Below, in pieces: positions 33,421 through 42,476 of a stretch of 64,000 bases of DNA. The notes under the pieces are model-generated. The model saw only the letters and a list, made by a program, of their open reading frames with translations, was not told the origin of the DNA and made no database searches. Origin of the DNA: Natribaculum luteum (GTDB lineage Archaea > Halobacteriota > Halobacteria > Halobacteriales > Natrialbaceae); NCBI RefSeq assembly GCF_023008545.1, contig NZ_CP095397.1, positions 1,302,001 through 1,366,000 of the forward strand, read 5' to 3'. The translations under genes were made by a program, and so were the position numbers. Every line of letters begins with the position of its first letter. Positions within the stretch are counted from its first letter, which is position 1.

Positions 33421-36400
33421 ATGAGCAGGTTCGGCGAGGTCGACGACCAGTACGACCCGCACGCACTCGAGGAAGCGGTCTTCGAGTACTGGGACGAGAC
33501 CGACGCCTACGAGCGAACGGTCGAGCACAGAGCCGAGGGCGAATCGTACTTCTTCGTCGACGGGCCGCCGTACACCTCCGGGGCGGCCCACATGGGGACG
33601 ACGTGGAACAAGACACTGAAAGACGTCTACATCCGCTTCCTGCGGATGCAGGGGTACGACGTCACCGACCGCCCAGGCTACGACATGCACGGGCTCCCCA
33701 TCGAGACGAAAGTCGAGGAGAAACTCGGCTTCGAGAACAAAAAGGACATCGAGGAGTTCGGCGAGGAGAACTTCATCGAGGAGTGCAAGGCATTCGCCGA
33801 GGACCAACTCGAGGGACTGCAGTCGGACTTCAAGTCCTTCGGCGTCTGGATGGACTGGGACGACCCCTACAAGACGGTCAATCCGGAGTACATGGAGGCC
33901 GCCTGGTGGGGCTTTTCGAAGGCCGCCGAACGCGGCCTCGTCGAGAAGGGCCAGCGAAGCATCTCGCAGTGTCCCCGGTGTGAGACGGCGATCGCGAACA
34001 ACGAGGTCGAGTACGAGGACGTCGAGGACCCCTCGATCTACGTCAAATTCGACCTCGAAGACCGGGAAGGCTCGCTGGTCATCTGGACGACGACCCCGTG
34101 GACGATCCCGGCGAACACGTTCGTCGCGGTCGACCCCGACCTCACCTACCAGGGCGTCCGCGCGAAAAAGGACGGCGAGGAGGACGTCCTCTACGTCGCC
34201 GAGGAGTGCGTCGAGGACGTCCTCTCGAAGGGACGCTACGAGGACTACGAGGTCGTCGAGGAACTCACCGGCGAGGAGATGGTCGGCTGGTCCTACGAAC
34301 ACCCCCTCGCCGAGGAGGTCCCCGACCACGCAGACCACGAGGGCGCACTCGAGGTCTACACCGCCGACTACGTCGAGGCAGACCGGACGGGGCTCGTCCA
34401 CTCCGCGCCCGGCCACGGTGAAGAGGACTTCGTGCGCGGTCGGGAACTCGGCTTCCCCATCTTCTGTCCCGTCGCCGGTGACGGCGTCTACACCGACGAG
34501 GGTGGCACGTACGCCGGCCAGTTCGTCAAAGACGCCGACGAGGAGATCATCGCCGACCTCGAGGACGCGGGCGCGATGCTCCACTCGGGCACCGTCGACC
34601 ACAGCTACGGCCACTGCTGGCGGTGTGACACGGGCATCATCCAGATCGTCACCGACCAGTGGTTCATCACGATCACCGACGTCAAAGACGAACTGCTCGA
34701 GAACATCGAGGACAGCGAGTGGTATCCGCAGTGGGCCCGGGACAACCGCTTCCGGGATTTCGTCGAGGAGGCACCGGACTGGAACGTCTCCCGACAGCGC
34801 TACTGGGGCATCCCGCTACCGATCTGGACGCCAGAAGATCGTGACGACGATCAGGATCGGATCGTCGTCAGCACGCGCGAGGAACTCGCCGACCGGGTCG
34901 ACCAGGAGGTAGATCCCGAGACCGTCGACCTCCACAAAGACACCGTCGACGAACTGACGATCACCGAAGACGGGACGACCTACACCCGCGTCCCCGACGT
35001 CTTCGACGTCTGGCTCGACTCCTCGGTGGCGTCGTGGGGGACGCTCAACTTCCCCGAGGACGACAGCAAGTTCGACGAACTCTGGCCCGCCGACCTCATC
35101 CTCGAGGCCCACGACCAGACGCGTGGCTGGTTCTGGTCGCAACTCGGCATGGGCACCGCAGCGCTGGGCGAGATTCCCTACGAGCAGGTGCTCATGCACG
35201 GCCACGCGCTCGACGAGGACGGCCGCAAGATGTCCAAGTCCGTCGGCAACGTCGTCGAACCCGACACGGCGATCGAGCGCCACGGCTCCGACGCGATGCG
35301 GCTGTTCCTGCTGTCGGCGAACCCGCAGGGCGACGACATGCGCTTCTCGTGGGACGAGATGGCCACGATGGAAAACCACCTTCGGACGCTGTGGAACGTC
35401 TTCCGCTTCCCGCTGCCGTACATGCGTCTGGACGGCTTCGACCCGGCCGAGACGGACCTCGAAGCGGTCGAGGGGGACCTCGAGCTCGTCGACGAGTGGG
35501 TGCTCGCCCGCCTGCAGTCGACGAAGGCGGAGATGACCGAAGAGATGGAGCAGTTCCGCCAGGACCGCGCGCTCGAGGCGTTACTCGAGTTCATCGTCGA
35601 GGACGTCTCGCGATTCTACGTCCAGGCGGTCCGCGAGCGGATGTGGGAAGAAGAGGACAGTCCCTCGAAGACGGCGGCCTACGCGACGATCTACCGCGTG
35701 CTCCACGAGGTCGTCGCGTTACTCGCGCCGTTTGCCCCCTTCGTCACCGAGGAGATCTACGGGACGCTGACCGGCGACGACGGACACCCGACGGTCCACA
35801 TGGAAGACTGGCCGTCGGTCGACGAGGACCTGGCAGACGAACAGCTCGAGGAAGACGTCGCCCTCCTGCGGGCGATCGAGGAGGGCGGCGCGAACGCCCG
35901 CCAGCAGGCCGGTCGGAAGCTTCGCTGGCCCGTCCAGCGCGTGATCGTCGCCGCCGCCGACGAGCGCACCGTCGAGGCAGTCGAGCGCCACGAGACGCTG
36001 CTCGCCGACCGGCTCAACGCCCGCGAGGTCCAGCTCGTCGAACCCGACGAGCAGTGGGGTGAACTCGCCTACAGCGCCGAAGCCGACATGAGCAAGCTCG
36101 GCCCCGCCTTCGGCGGTCGCGCCGGCGAGGTTATGACCGCGCTCAACGAGGCCCGCATCGAGGAGCCGACCCTCGAGGCGCTTGAGGACGCCGTTTCGGA
36201 CGTCCTCGACGGCGAGGAACTCGAGGAGGAGATGGTCTCTTTCGTCACCGAAACTCCTGAGGGCGTCGCCGGTGCCTCGTTCGGCCTGAACGGCGACGAC
36301 CGCGGCGTCGTCTACGTCGACGCTGCGCTCACCGAGGACATCGAGAGCGAGGGCTACGCCCGCGAGGTCATCCGCCGCGTCCAGGAGATGCGCAAGGACC

Positions 36401-36612
36401 TCGACCTGGACGTCGAAGAGCGCATCGCCCTCGAACTCGAGATCGACGACGACCGCGTCGCCAACCTCGTCGCAGACCGCGAGGACCTGATCCGCGAGGA
36501 AGTGCGTGCGGACGAGGTCGGGACCGTCGAGGACGGCCACCGCAAGGAGTGGGAGGTCGAAGGCGTCGACGTCGAACTCGCGATCGCGCCGCTTGCGGAG
36601 TCGACGGCCTGA
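33421..36612 (+). CDS. ileS: Isoleucyl-tRNA synthetase
   Basis: 1063 residues, class I synthetase. The HIGH motif appears as HMGT (57-60) within FVDGPPYTSGAAHMGT, and KMSKS lies near residue 603. CP1 editing-domain segments (TTTPWTIPANTFVAV) and zinc-binding pairs (CPRCE; CWRC) are present. The anticodon-binding domain follows, with an extended C-terminus (AEADMSKLGPAFGGRAGEV, then QEMRKDLDLDVEERIAL) as in archaeal enzymes. It charges tRNA-Ile and hydrolyses misacylated valine. Its stop is followed after 3 bases by the MBL-fold gene, which may be co-transcribed. Confidence 0.98.
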   Translation: MSRFGEVDDQYDPHALEEAVFEYWDETDAYERTVEHRAEGESYFFVDGPPYTSGAAHMGTTWNKTLKDVYIRFLRMQGYDVTDRPGYDMHGLPIETKVEEKLGFENKKDIEEFGEENFIEECKAFAEDQLEGLQSDFKSFGVWMDWDDPYKTVNPEYMEAAWWGFSKAAERGLVEKGQRSISQCPRCETAIANNEVEYEDVEDPSIYVKFDLEDREGSLVIWTTTPWTIPANTFVAVDPDLTYQGVRAKKDGEEDVLYVAEECVEDVLSKGRYEDYEVVEELTGEEMVGWSYEHPLAEEVPDHADHEGALEVYTADYVEADRTGLVHSAPGHGEEDFVRGRELGFPIFCPVAGDGVYTDEGGTYAGQFVKDADEEIIADLEDAGAMLHSGTVDHSYGHCWRCDTGIIQIVTDQWFITITDVKDELLENIEDSEWYPQWARDNRFRDFVEEAPDWNVSRQRYWGIPLPIWTPEDRDDDQDRIVVSTREELADRVDQEVDPETVDLHKDTVDELTITEDGTTYTRVPDVFDVWLDSSVASWGTLNFPEDDSKFDELWPADLILEAHDQTRGWFWSQLGMGTAALGEIPYEQVLMHGHALDEDGRKMSKSVGNVVEPDTAIERHGSDAMRLFLLSANPQGDDMRFSWDEMATMENHLRTLWNVFRFPLPYMRLDGFDPAETDLEAVEGDLELVDEWVLARLQSTKAEMTEEMEQFRQDRALEALLEFIVEDVSRFYVQAVRERMWEEEDSPSKTAAYATIYRVLHEVVALLAPFAPFVTEEIYGTLTGDDGHPTVHMEDWPSVDEDLADEQLEEDVALLRAIEEGGANARQQAGRKLRWPVQRVIVAAADERTVEAVERHETLLADRLNAREVQLVEPDEQWGELAYSAEADMSKLGPAFGGRAGEVMTALNEARIEEPTLEALEDAVSDVLDGEELEEEMVSFVTETPEGVAGASFGLNGDDRGVVYVDAALTEDIESEGYAREVIRRVQEMRKDLDLDVEERIALELEIDDDRVANLVADREDLIREEVRADEVGTVEDGHRKEWEVEGVDVELAIAPLAESTA

Positions 36613-36615
36613 CCG

Positions 36616-37404
36616 ATGACGACGGTCACGATCCTCTCGGACAACGAGGTCGGCACGTCGCGACCGAAGGGACTGCGCGCCGAGTGGGGGTTCGCCGCGG
36701 CCGTCGGCGACGTCCTCTTCGACGCCGGACAGACCGGCGTCGCGGCCGACAACGCCACGAGACTCGAGGTCGGCCCGTTCGAGACGATCGTCCTCAGCCA
36801 CGGCCACTACGATCACACGTCCGGACTCCCGCCGTTTCTCGAGGACGCCACGGAGCTGTACTGCCATCCCGCGGCCTTCGAGCCGAAGTACAGCGGGGGC
36901 GGTGACGAACCCATCGGGATGCCGTACGCTCGGACGTGGCTCGAGTCCCAGGTCGCCGTGACGACTCACGACGAGCCTGTCGAGGTGGCCGACGGGATCT
37001 ACGCGCTCGGTGAGATCCCACGGGAGTTCCCGGACAACCCTACCGGCGAGACGGTCGACCGGGACGGCCGTCGTGTCGCCGATCCCGTCCGTGACGACCA
37101 GGCGCTCGCGGTCGAGACCGACGACGGGATCGGACTCGTCCTCGGCTGCGGTCACGCGGGGCTTCGGAACACGGTCGTCCACGCCGAGGCCACCCTCGAC
37201 GAACCCGTCCGGACGGTCGTCGGCGGCACCCACCTTCGGTCGGACGACGTCGACGAACTGACGTCGATCGCGCGATGGCTCGAGGACCGAATCGAGCGGA
37301 TCGTCCCGACACACTGTACTGGCCACGAGGCCGAGCGAATCCTCCGGGAGACGTTCGGCGACGCCTTCGTTCGGGTCGGGGTCGGATCGACGATCGAACT
37401 CTGA
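36616..37404 (+). CDS. MBL-fold metallohydrolase
   Basis: 262 residues. It contains the metallo-beta-lactamase motif SHGHYDHTSGLPPFL (about 60-75), with further metal ligands in GCGHAGLRNTV and THCTGHEAERIL. The opening (TILSDNEVG) and the C-terminal layout match the subgroup related to archaeal dihydropterin-ribofuranosylaminobenzene phosphate synthase-type MBL proteins. The enzyme is a cytoplasmic two-metal hydrolase or transferase of uncertain substrate. It starts 3 bases after ileS; that link is probably only transcriptional. Confidence 0.88.
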   Translation: MTTVTILSDNEVGTSRPKGLRAEWGFAAAVGDVLFDAGQTGVAADNATRLEVGPFETIVLSHGHYDHTSGLPPFLEDATELYCHPAAFEPKYSGGGDEPIGMPYARTWLESQVAVTTHDEPVEVADGIYALGEIPREFPDNPTGETVDRDGRRVADPVRDDQALAVETDDGIGLVLGCGHAGLRNTVVHAEATLDEPVRTVVGGTHLRSDDVDELTSIARWLEDRIERIVPTHCTGHEAERILRETFGDAFVRVGVGSTIEL

Positions 37405-37684
37405 GTACGGTCGAGTTCCGACCCGATCGGCTCTGTCGGAATCCGCAGCCGCTGATAGTTTGTCGAGGCCGTCGAATACGACGCGCAAAACACGGTCGAC
37501 CCGCTCGATCTTCGACTAGTATTCGTTTCTTTTCCATTCACACCAGAAATAGATGCGCTGAATGCCCTCGAAACTGCTCGATACCGGCGAGTCGGTCGTG
37601 AAAGGGGCTAGCCAGGCCAACTCGGTACCGAAAAGATCGATCAGGTCTTGTCGCGCGGATTCGTCCTGTACTACGAGCCCGTTG

Positions 37685-38197
37685 ATGGAAATACGACCCT
37701 TTACCGCTAGTGATGCTGATGCTGTCTTCGAGGTTCATCGGCGTGCATTCGAAGGACGGACCGACGAGTCACGCATCGTGCAGCGATTACACGACGCTGA
37801 CAAGGCTGTCGTGTCACTGGTGGCTGTTGAAAACGACCGGATCGTGGGTCACGTCCTATTTTCCCCAGTATCTGTGGCAGATCAAAAAGAGGTGGGGAAA
37901 GTCGCTGGGCTAGCGCCGGTCGGCGTACTACCGGAAAACCAAAACGAGGGGGTCGGCTCGTCGCTGATCGAGCATGGTTTCGTGGAGTGTCGTGACGCCG
38001 GTGTCGACGCCGTGGTCGTTTTGGGTGACCCAGGATACTATTCTCGCTTTGGCTTCGAACGGGCAAGCGAGTATGGACTCGGTAATGAGTATGGTGCTGA
38101 CGAAGGATTTATGGTCAAACCGTTAACCGAAGGGGCACTAGACGACGTGGACGGAATCGTCACATATCGACCAGAATTCCAATCGGACGAGGATTAA
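37685..38197 (+). CDS. GNAT-family N-acetyltransferase (YhbS-like)
   Basis: 170 residues from the ATG at 37685; the frame opens earlier without support. MEIRPFTASDADAVFEVHRR begins the fold. LAPVGVLPENQNEGVGSSLI is the acetyl-CoA-binding motif A, and VVLGDPGYYSRFGFE is the YhbS-type hallmark. It should transfer an acetyl group from acetyl-CoA to an unknown amine or small molecule. The region has visibly lower GC than its flanks, and two of the four chromosomal GCTAGC hexamers lie here. This suggests recent acquisition, next to the small mobile elements at 38207. Confidence 0.85.
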   Translation: MEIRPFTASDADAVFEVHRRAFEGRTDESRIVQRLHDADKAVVSLVAVENDRIVGHVLFSPVSVADQKEVGKVAGLAPVGVLPENQNEGVGSSLIEHGFVECRDAGVDAVVVLGDPGYYSRFGFERASEYGLGNEYGADEGFMVKPLTEGALDDVDGIVTYRPEFQSDED

Positions 38198-38206
38198 CGG
38201 CTCCGT

Positions 38207-38754
38207 GGCTCTGTTGAAACCCTCGGACGTTGATACAAACGGCATGCTGAATGTAGAGGTTGAGTTCAGCACACCTCCTTCGTTTGCTTCGCTCCGAAAC
38301 CAGCGAACCAACCGCTTAGTAGATTTGCCAAATGAACACTGCATAACACCTAACTCCGAGTAACTCAAATGTCAGTTGATGGGTGAGGTAGACAGATTCC
38401 GGGAGTGGTGTATGAACATCATAGATCTCGATAGAATTGTTACCAACCCCTCCGAAATCTGTGCTCATTCGGTTCGTACAACTGCAGTCCAACTCGCCTT
38501 CTGGATGATTGTACTTTCTGAGTTTGTAAGCGCTGTACTGGGACACCGTACCATAGTCACTTTGGCCGGTACCGTCGTCGGTGGTACAATTATAGCTGGT
38601 GTGATCTTCACGACAGTCACCGACCGTTAGACCTGTAGCCTGTACTGACCGATCCCCCCCTTTCGTAGATCGACCACGATCTACTGCCACATTCGCGCTG
38701 TCTATTCAGCACGACTCCAGAGATTTATCATCGTTGGAGGATTTCAACAAAGCC
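38207..38754. mobile_element. Non-autonomous element 1 with ~15-bp terminal inverted repeats
   Basis: GGCTCTGTTGAAAC at 38207 and the reverse complement of GGCTTTGTTGAAATC at 38740-38754 bound a 548-bp low-GC segment. The ends resemble each other and those of element 2. GGCTCTGTTGAAA-type ends are, from memory, close to those of haloarchaeal IS6-family elements. There is no transposase; the only frame is an 84-residue membrane protein. No clear target duplication is visible. Confidence 0.6.
38376..38630 (+). CDS. Hypothetical membrane protein carried within element 1
   Basis: 84 residues, or 72 from the ATG at 38412. Two hydrophobic helices follow a short polar start: VQLAFWMIVLSEFVSAVLG and TIVTLAGTVVGGTIIAGVIF. 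No family is recognised. It is entirely inside the inverted-repeat-bounded element and has lower GC than the chromosome, so it may be a passenger or a chance frame. No clear promoter or ribosome-binding site was seen. Confidence 0.45.
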   Translation: MMGEVDRFREWCMNIIDLDRIVTNPSEICAHSVRTTAVQLAFWMIVLSEFVSAVLGHRTIVTLAGTVVGGTIIAGVIFTTVTDR

Positions 38755-38851
38755 GGCTCTGTCGAAGTCTTCTCTCGCAGACGTCGAATTTCGAACGGCA
38801 GACGGGTAGAACGTGGTAAACCTGTAACTCCGCAGTGATTTCAACGGAGCC
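38755..38851. mobile_element. Non-autonomous element 2 (97-bp MITE-like)
   Basis: GGCTCTGTCGAAGTC (38755-38769) and the reverse complement of GGCTCCGTTGAAATC (38837-38851) bound 97 bases. It abuts element 1 exactly, so ends meet head to head at 38754/38755. No coding content. It is probably a MITE moved by the same transposase as element 1. Confidence 0.55.
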
Positions 38852-38941
38852 ACCCGATCGGGTCGCTGACCGAATCGCCGGCGGGTCGTCGCTCCGGACG
38901 CTGTCGTAAGATCCTTGAACGTTCACGCGACAGCGTACGTC

Positions 38942-40984
38942 GTGAAAAACCGGGTCGTCACCGTCGTGCTAGCGGTTTTCTTCGTCGTGAGTGCGCCGAT
39001 CGGTACCGTCGCCGCCGGCACGGGACCACCACCAGCCGCGAGCCTCGAGGACGACCGATCGGTCGCGGTGAGCGGCGCCGCCTCGGTCTCGAGCGCACCG
39101 GACGACGGCGTCCTCCACCGAACGCTCGTCCTCAGACAGCGACCCGACCGGCCCGGCGAGTTCGAGACCGAGCTGACGGTCTCGATTCCCGAGGCCGTCG
39201 GCGACCTCGAGATCACACTCGAGTCGGCGGCGACGGTGACGGAGACGGCGGGCTTCGAGCGACTCGAAGAAGACGTCTACCGGTGGGACGGGTCGACCGC
39301 CGAACCGACGGTGACGTTCACGATGCCGGCGAACCGGACGGGAACCGAGCGCCGGCGCGCGGCGACCGCGTCGGAGGAGGGCTACACGTTCGTCGAGACG
39401 GGCTCGTGGGGCGTGGTCCAGGTTCCCGACGTCGTCGCCCTCGAGTGGCGCGAGCGCGAGCGCGTCGGTACGGATCGAACGGTCGTCGTCGACGGTCCCG
39501 GCGCGACCGGCGGCGACGTCGCCTTCTTCGGCGAGGCGACCGAGTACGAACGGACCGTCGACGGCGAACGGTTCCGTCTGGTCGTCCCCGAGGCCGCCGA
39601 CCTGGCCGAGCGTCCCGACGAAATTCTCGAGTCGCTCGCGACCGCGAGCGAACAACTCCGGATCGGTGCGCCCAACGACGAGGTGTTCGTCGTCGCGGCA
39701 CCGACCGACAGCGTCGAGTGGGGACCGCGGGGGATCCAGTACGGCGACGGCGACGCGTGGGTCAGAGACGACGCACCTCTCGACGAACCCGAAAACGTCT
39801 GGATCCACGAGTACGTCCACACGCGCCAGGACTTCGCGAGGGGCGAGACCGGGACGACAGCGGAGACGCGGTGGCTGGTCGAGGGCGGCGCGGAGTACTA
39901 CGCCGCACTGGCGACGCTCGAGCAGGACCGGATCGACTACGACGAGTTCCGGCGATTCCTGGAAGCCGGCGGGCGGTCGCCGTACGCCGACGGCACGCTC
40001 GCCGCGCCGGCGACGTGGGACCACGAGCGGACGGACTACGTCAGGGGAGCGCTCGTGCTCGGCGCGCTCGACAGGGAGCTTCGCCTCGCGACCGACGGCG
40101 AGCGATCGCTTTCGGCCGTCGTTCGAGAGCTGAACCTCGAGGAGGACACCCTGACCCAGGCGGCGTTTCTTGCGGCGCTCGAGCGGGCTGGCGGCGCGGA
40201 CGTTCGGACGCTCGCGGAGCGATACACGGAGACCGACGCGGTTCCGGAGACGTGGTCGCGACTCGAGCACCGGACGGCCTTTGCCGGTCCGATCGCGCTC
40301 TTCGAGTACCGGATCGAGGATGCCGCGATCACCGGGTTGTACCGCGAGGCCGCGTTCGCCGAGACCACGACCGTCGTGGTCGGTGAAACGGTGGCGTTCG
40401 ACGTGGCCGTCGCGAACGTCGGCGACCGGGAGGGGAGCTACGACGCGACGCTGCAGGCGGACGGCGGGCTACTCGAGACACGGAGTGGAACGCTCGCGGC
40501 CGGCGACGGCCGCGTCGAACGACTCGCCTGGACCCCAGAGGAGCCCGGCCTGTACGACGTCACCGTCGGCGACCGGCGGCTGTCGGTTCGCGTCCGATCG
40601 CCAGCCGAGGCGACCGTGACGCAGCTCAGGCTCGAGTCGGCGACGGTCGAACCCGGCGAGTCGGTGACGGCGACCGCGACGGTCGAGAACGACGCCGACC
40701 GCCCCGGCGAGGCGACAGTCCGGTTTCGCACGCCCGAGGGCGTCGCAGACGAGCGGACGGTCACGCTCGCGGCCGGCGAACGGACGACTGTCGAGACGAG
40801 CCTCGCGTTCGACGAGGCGGGACGCTACCAGGTCGCGGCCGGGGACCGCGTGGCGGTCGTCGCCGTCGAGGACGGCCTCGCGTCGCGGATCGAATCGGGT
40901 GCCGAATCGATACCCGGCTTCGGCGTCCCCGTCGCGTTTGGCGCGCTCGTCGTGGTCGCCGTGGCACACGGACGCCGCCAGTAG
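38942..40984 (+). CDS. Secreted gluzincin-like metalloprotease with probable PGF-CTERM anchor
   Basis: 680 residues from the GTG at 38942, which places KNRVVTVVLAVFFVVSAP as the signal peptide; a TTG at 38915 is possible. A beta-rich N-terminal domain is followed by the zinc site HEYVHTRQDF and the third ligand in WLVEGGAEYYA, as in gluzincins (M1/M61-like). Two CARDB-like beta-sandwich repeats follow (about 470-640). The C-terminus SIPGFGVPVAFGALVVVAVA plus RR matches the PGF-CTERM tripartite signal processed by archaeosortase A. It should therefore be anchored on the cell surface. Substrate unknown. Confidence 0.82.
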   Translation: MKNRVVTVVLAVFFVVSAPIGTVAAGTGPPPAASLEDDRSVAVSGAASVSSAPDDGVLHRTLVLRQRPDRPGEFETELTVSIPEAVGDLEITLESAATVTETAGFERLEEDVYRWDGSTAEPTVTFTMPANRTGTERRRAATASEEGYTFVETGSWGVVQVPDVVALEWRERERVGTDRTVVVDGPGATGGDVAFFGEATEYERTVDGERFRLVVPEAADLAERPDEILESLATASEQLRIGAPNDEVFVVAAPTDSVEWGPRGIQYGDGDAWVRDDAPLDEPENVWIHEYVHTRQDFARGETGTTAETRWLVEGGAEYYAALATLEQDRIDYDEFRRFLEAGGRSPYADGTLAAPATWDHERTDYVRGALVLGALDRELRLATDGERSLSAVVRELNLEEDTLTQAAFLAALERAGGADVRTLAERYTETDAVPETWSRLEHRTAFAGPIALFEYRIEDAAITGLYREAAFAETTTVVVGETVAFDVAVANVGDREGSYDATLQADGGLLETRSGTLAAGDGRVERLAWTPEEPGLYDVTVGDRRLSVRVRSPAEATVTQLRLESATVEPGESVTATATVENDADRPGEATVRFRTPEGVADERTVTLAAGERTTVETSLAFDEAGRYQVAAGDRVAVVAVEDGLASRIESGAESIPGFGVPVAFGALVVVAVAHGRRQ

Positions 40985-40994
40985 AAGCGGACGA

Positions 40995-41846
40995 CTACTC
41001 GAGTCGCGCCGCGACCGACGAGGCGACGGAGACGTCGCTCGCGGGCCGTTCGATCGTGTCCGTCCCGTAGATGGCCTCGACGCCGGCACTCGAGAGGCGC
41101 ACGTAGGCGTCGCGGACGAGCAGCGGGTGGACGCAGGTGACGAAGACGCGGCCGACGTCGCGCTCGCTGAGGACGCCGATGGCCTCGCTCATCGTCGACC
41201 CGGTCGCGATGATGTCGTCGGTGACGACGACGTCACGGTCGGCGACGTCGACGTCGCTGGGCGTGATCTCGACGTCCGTCCCCGAGTGACGGACCTTCTC
41301 GAAGTAGTCGGTCTCACCGGTGCCGTAGGCGTCGCGGACGGTCGCTGCGAGTTCGATCGCGCCCGCGTCGGGCGAGAGGAAGACGGGATCGGTGAGGTCG
41401 TCCGGAAGCGGTTCGGCGAGTCGACCCGCCGCGTCGATCGACTCGGCCGCCGGCTCGAAGAAGTCACAGATCGCCTCCTCGTGTGGGTTGACGGTGAGCA
41501 CCCGGTCCGTTCCGGTCGAGATGGCGCGGGCGACCGCCCGCGCCGAGACGGGGTGGCCGGGATCGAAGGCCTCGTCCTGGCGACCGTAGCCCATGTACGG
41601 GAGCACCGTCACGACTTCCTCGGCACCTGCTTCCCGGACCGCGTCCTGGAGTTGCAGCAGTTCGACGTGGGCGTCACTCGAGACAGTCGAGGCGACGATC
41701 ACCGCGCGGTCGGCGTCGAACTCCGGGACGGCGGCGAGCAGTTCGCCGTCGGGGAATCGGTCGTACGCGACGTCGGCGAGCGGTTCCTCGAGTTCTCGAG
41801 CGAGTTCCGCGGCGAGCGCTTGCGACGCGGAGCCAGCGACGATCAT
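40995..41846 (-). CDS. prs: Ribose-phosphate pyrophosphokinase (archaeal type)
   Basis: 283 residues from the ATG at 41846; longer upstream sequence is not conserved-looking. MIVAGSASQALAAELARELE, YDRFPDGELLA and TVLPYMGYGRQDEAFDPGHP are the ATP-binding parts. VVTDDIIATGSTMSEAI is the PRPP-binding loop. Length is the short archaeal class. The enzyme makes PRPP from ribose 5-phosphate and ATP for purine, pyrimidine and histidine synthesis. It is convergent with the protease gene, 10 bases away. Confidence 0.95.
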   Translation of the reverse strand: MIVAGSASQALAAELARELEEPLADVAYDRFPDGELLAAVPEFDADRAVIVASTVSSDAHVELLQLQDAVREAGAEEVVTVLPYMGYGRQDEAFDPGHPVSARAVARAISTGTDRVLTVNPHEEAICDFFEPAAESIDAAGRLAEPLPDDLTDPVFLSPDAGAIELAATVRDAYGTGETDYFEKVRHSGTDVEITPSDVDVADRDVVVTDDIIATGSTMSEAIGVLSERDVGRVFVTCVHPLLVRDAYVRLSSAGVEAIYGTDTIERPASDVSVASSVAARLE

Positions 41847-41894
41847 ACTCGAACTCACAGCACGGGTCCTAAACCCGCTTTCGTTCTCCTGCAA

Positions 41895-42425
41895 TTACTC
41901 GCCGTCGCCCCCTGCAGTACACGCGCCGCCGTCGGTCGATCCCGGAACCGACAGCGTGCCGTCGCGAGTGACTAGCACGAGCAGGTTCAGGCAGTCCGGA
42001 TGGTTCCACTTCTCGGGCGTGACCTGGGTGAGTTGCGCGCCGTCGAGTCGGACCGTCAACCGGAACTCGCCGCCGGTCGTCGGCCAGTCGCGCTCGAGCG
42101 TGACGCCCTCGCCGTCGGCCTGGATCTCGTGGGTCGACCAGTGTTCGATCTCGTTTTCGAACTGGACCAGGACGTCGATCGTGTGGGCACTGTCGTCTAG
42201 GTTCTCGATTGAGACGTCGCCGAGGACGGTCGTTCTGGTCTCGTCTTCGCCGTCGGCGGAATCGTCCGTCCCGCTGATCTGTTCGTCGGCGCCGTCGGTC
42301 GAATTGTCGACACCGTCGTCTCCTCCCCCGTTCTCGTCGTCGTCGCCGCCGAGACAGCCGGCGATCGCCCCCGTCGCGGCGACGCCGGTCGCCGCGAGGA
42401 CGCGACGACGCGTGAGTCCGCTCAT
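41895..42425 (-). CDS. Tat-exported lipoprotein
   Basis: 176 residues. LTRRRVLAATGVAATGAIAG is the twin-arginine signal, ending in the lipobox AGC. A ~45-residue Asp/Gly/Ser-rich linker leads to a beta-sandwich-like domain (SIENLDDSAHTIDVLVQFEN; EFRLTVRLDGAQL). This resembles haloarchaeal lipoproteins with an Ig-like fold, but no function is known. A Cys pair near the end (HPDCLN, GGACTAG) may form a disulfide. Confidence 0.8.
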   Translation of the reverse strand: MSGLTRRRVLAATGVAATGAIAGCLGGDDDENGGGDDGVDNSTDGADEQISGTDDSADGEDETRTTVLGDVSIENLDDSAHTIDVLVQFENEIEHWSTHEIQADGEGVTLERDWPTTGGEFRLTVRLDGAQLTQVTPEKWNHPDCLNLLVLVTRDGTLSVPGSTDGGACTAGGDGE

Positions 42426-42476
42426 GCTGACCGCTCGTCGGCAGAATCGCTTAATTGTTCGTCAGACATAGTCAAT

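Noticed and set aside
33589-33600. HMGT instead of HIGH in IleS
   Set aside because: HxGH/HMGT variants are normal among archaeal class I synthetases, so this is not unusual.
33415-34614. 399-codon frame antisense to ileS
   Set aside because: Entire length opposite a certain synthetase gene; low-complexity Val/Asp/Leu content.
35719-37488. 589-codon frame on the minus strand
   Set aside because: Antisense to the 3' part of ileS and the MBL-fold gene; no family features.
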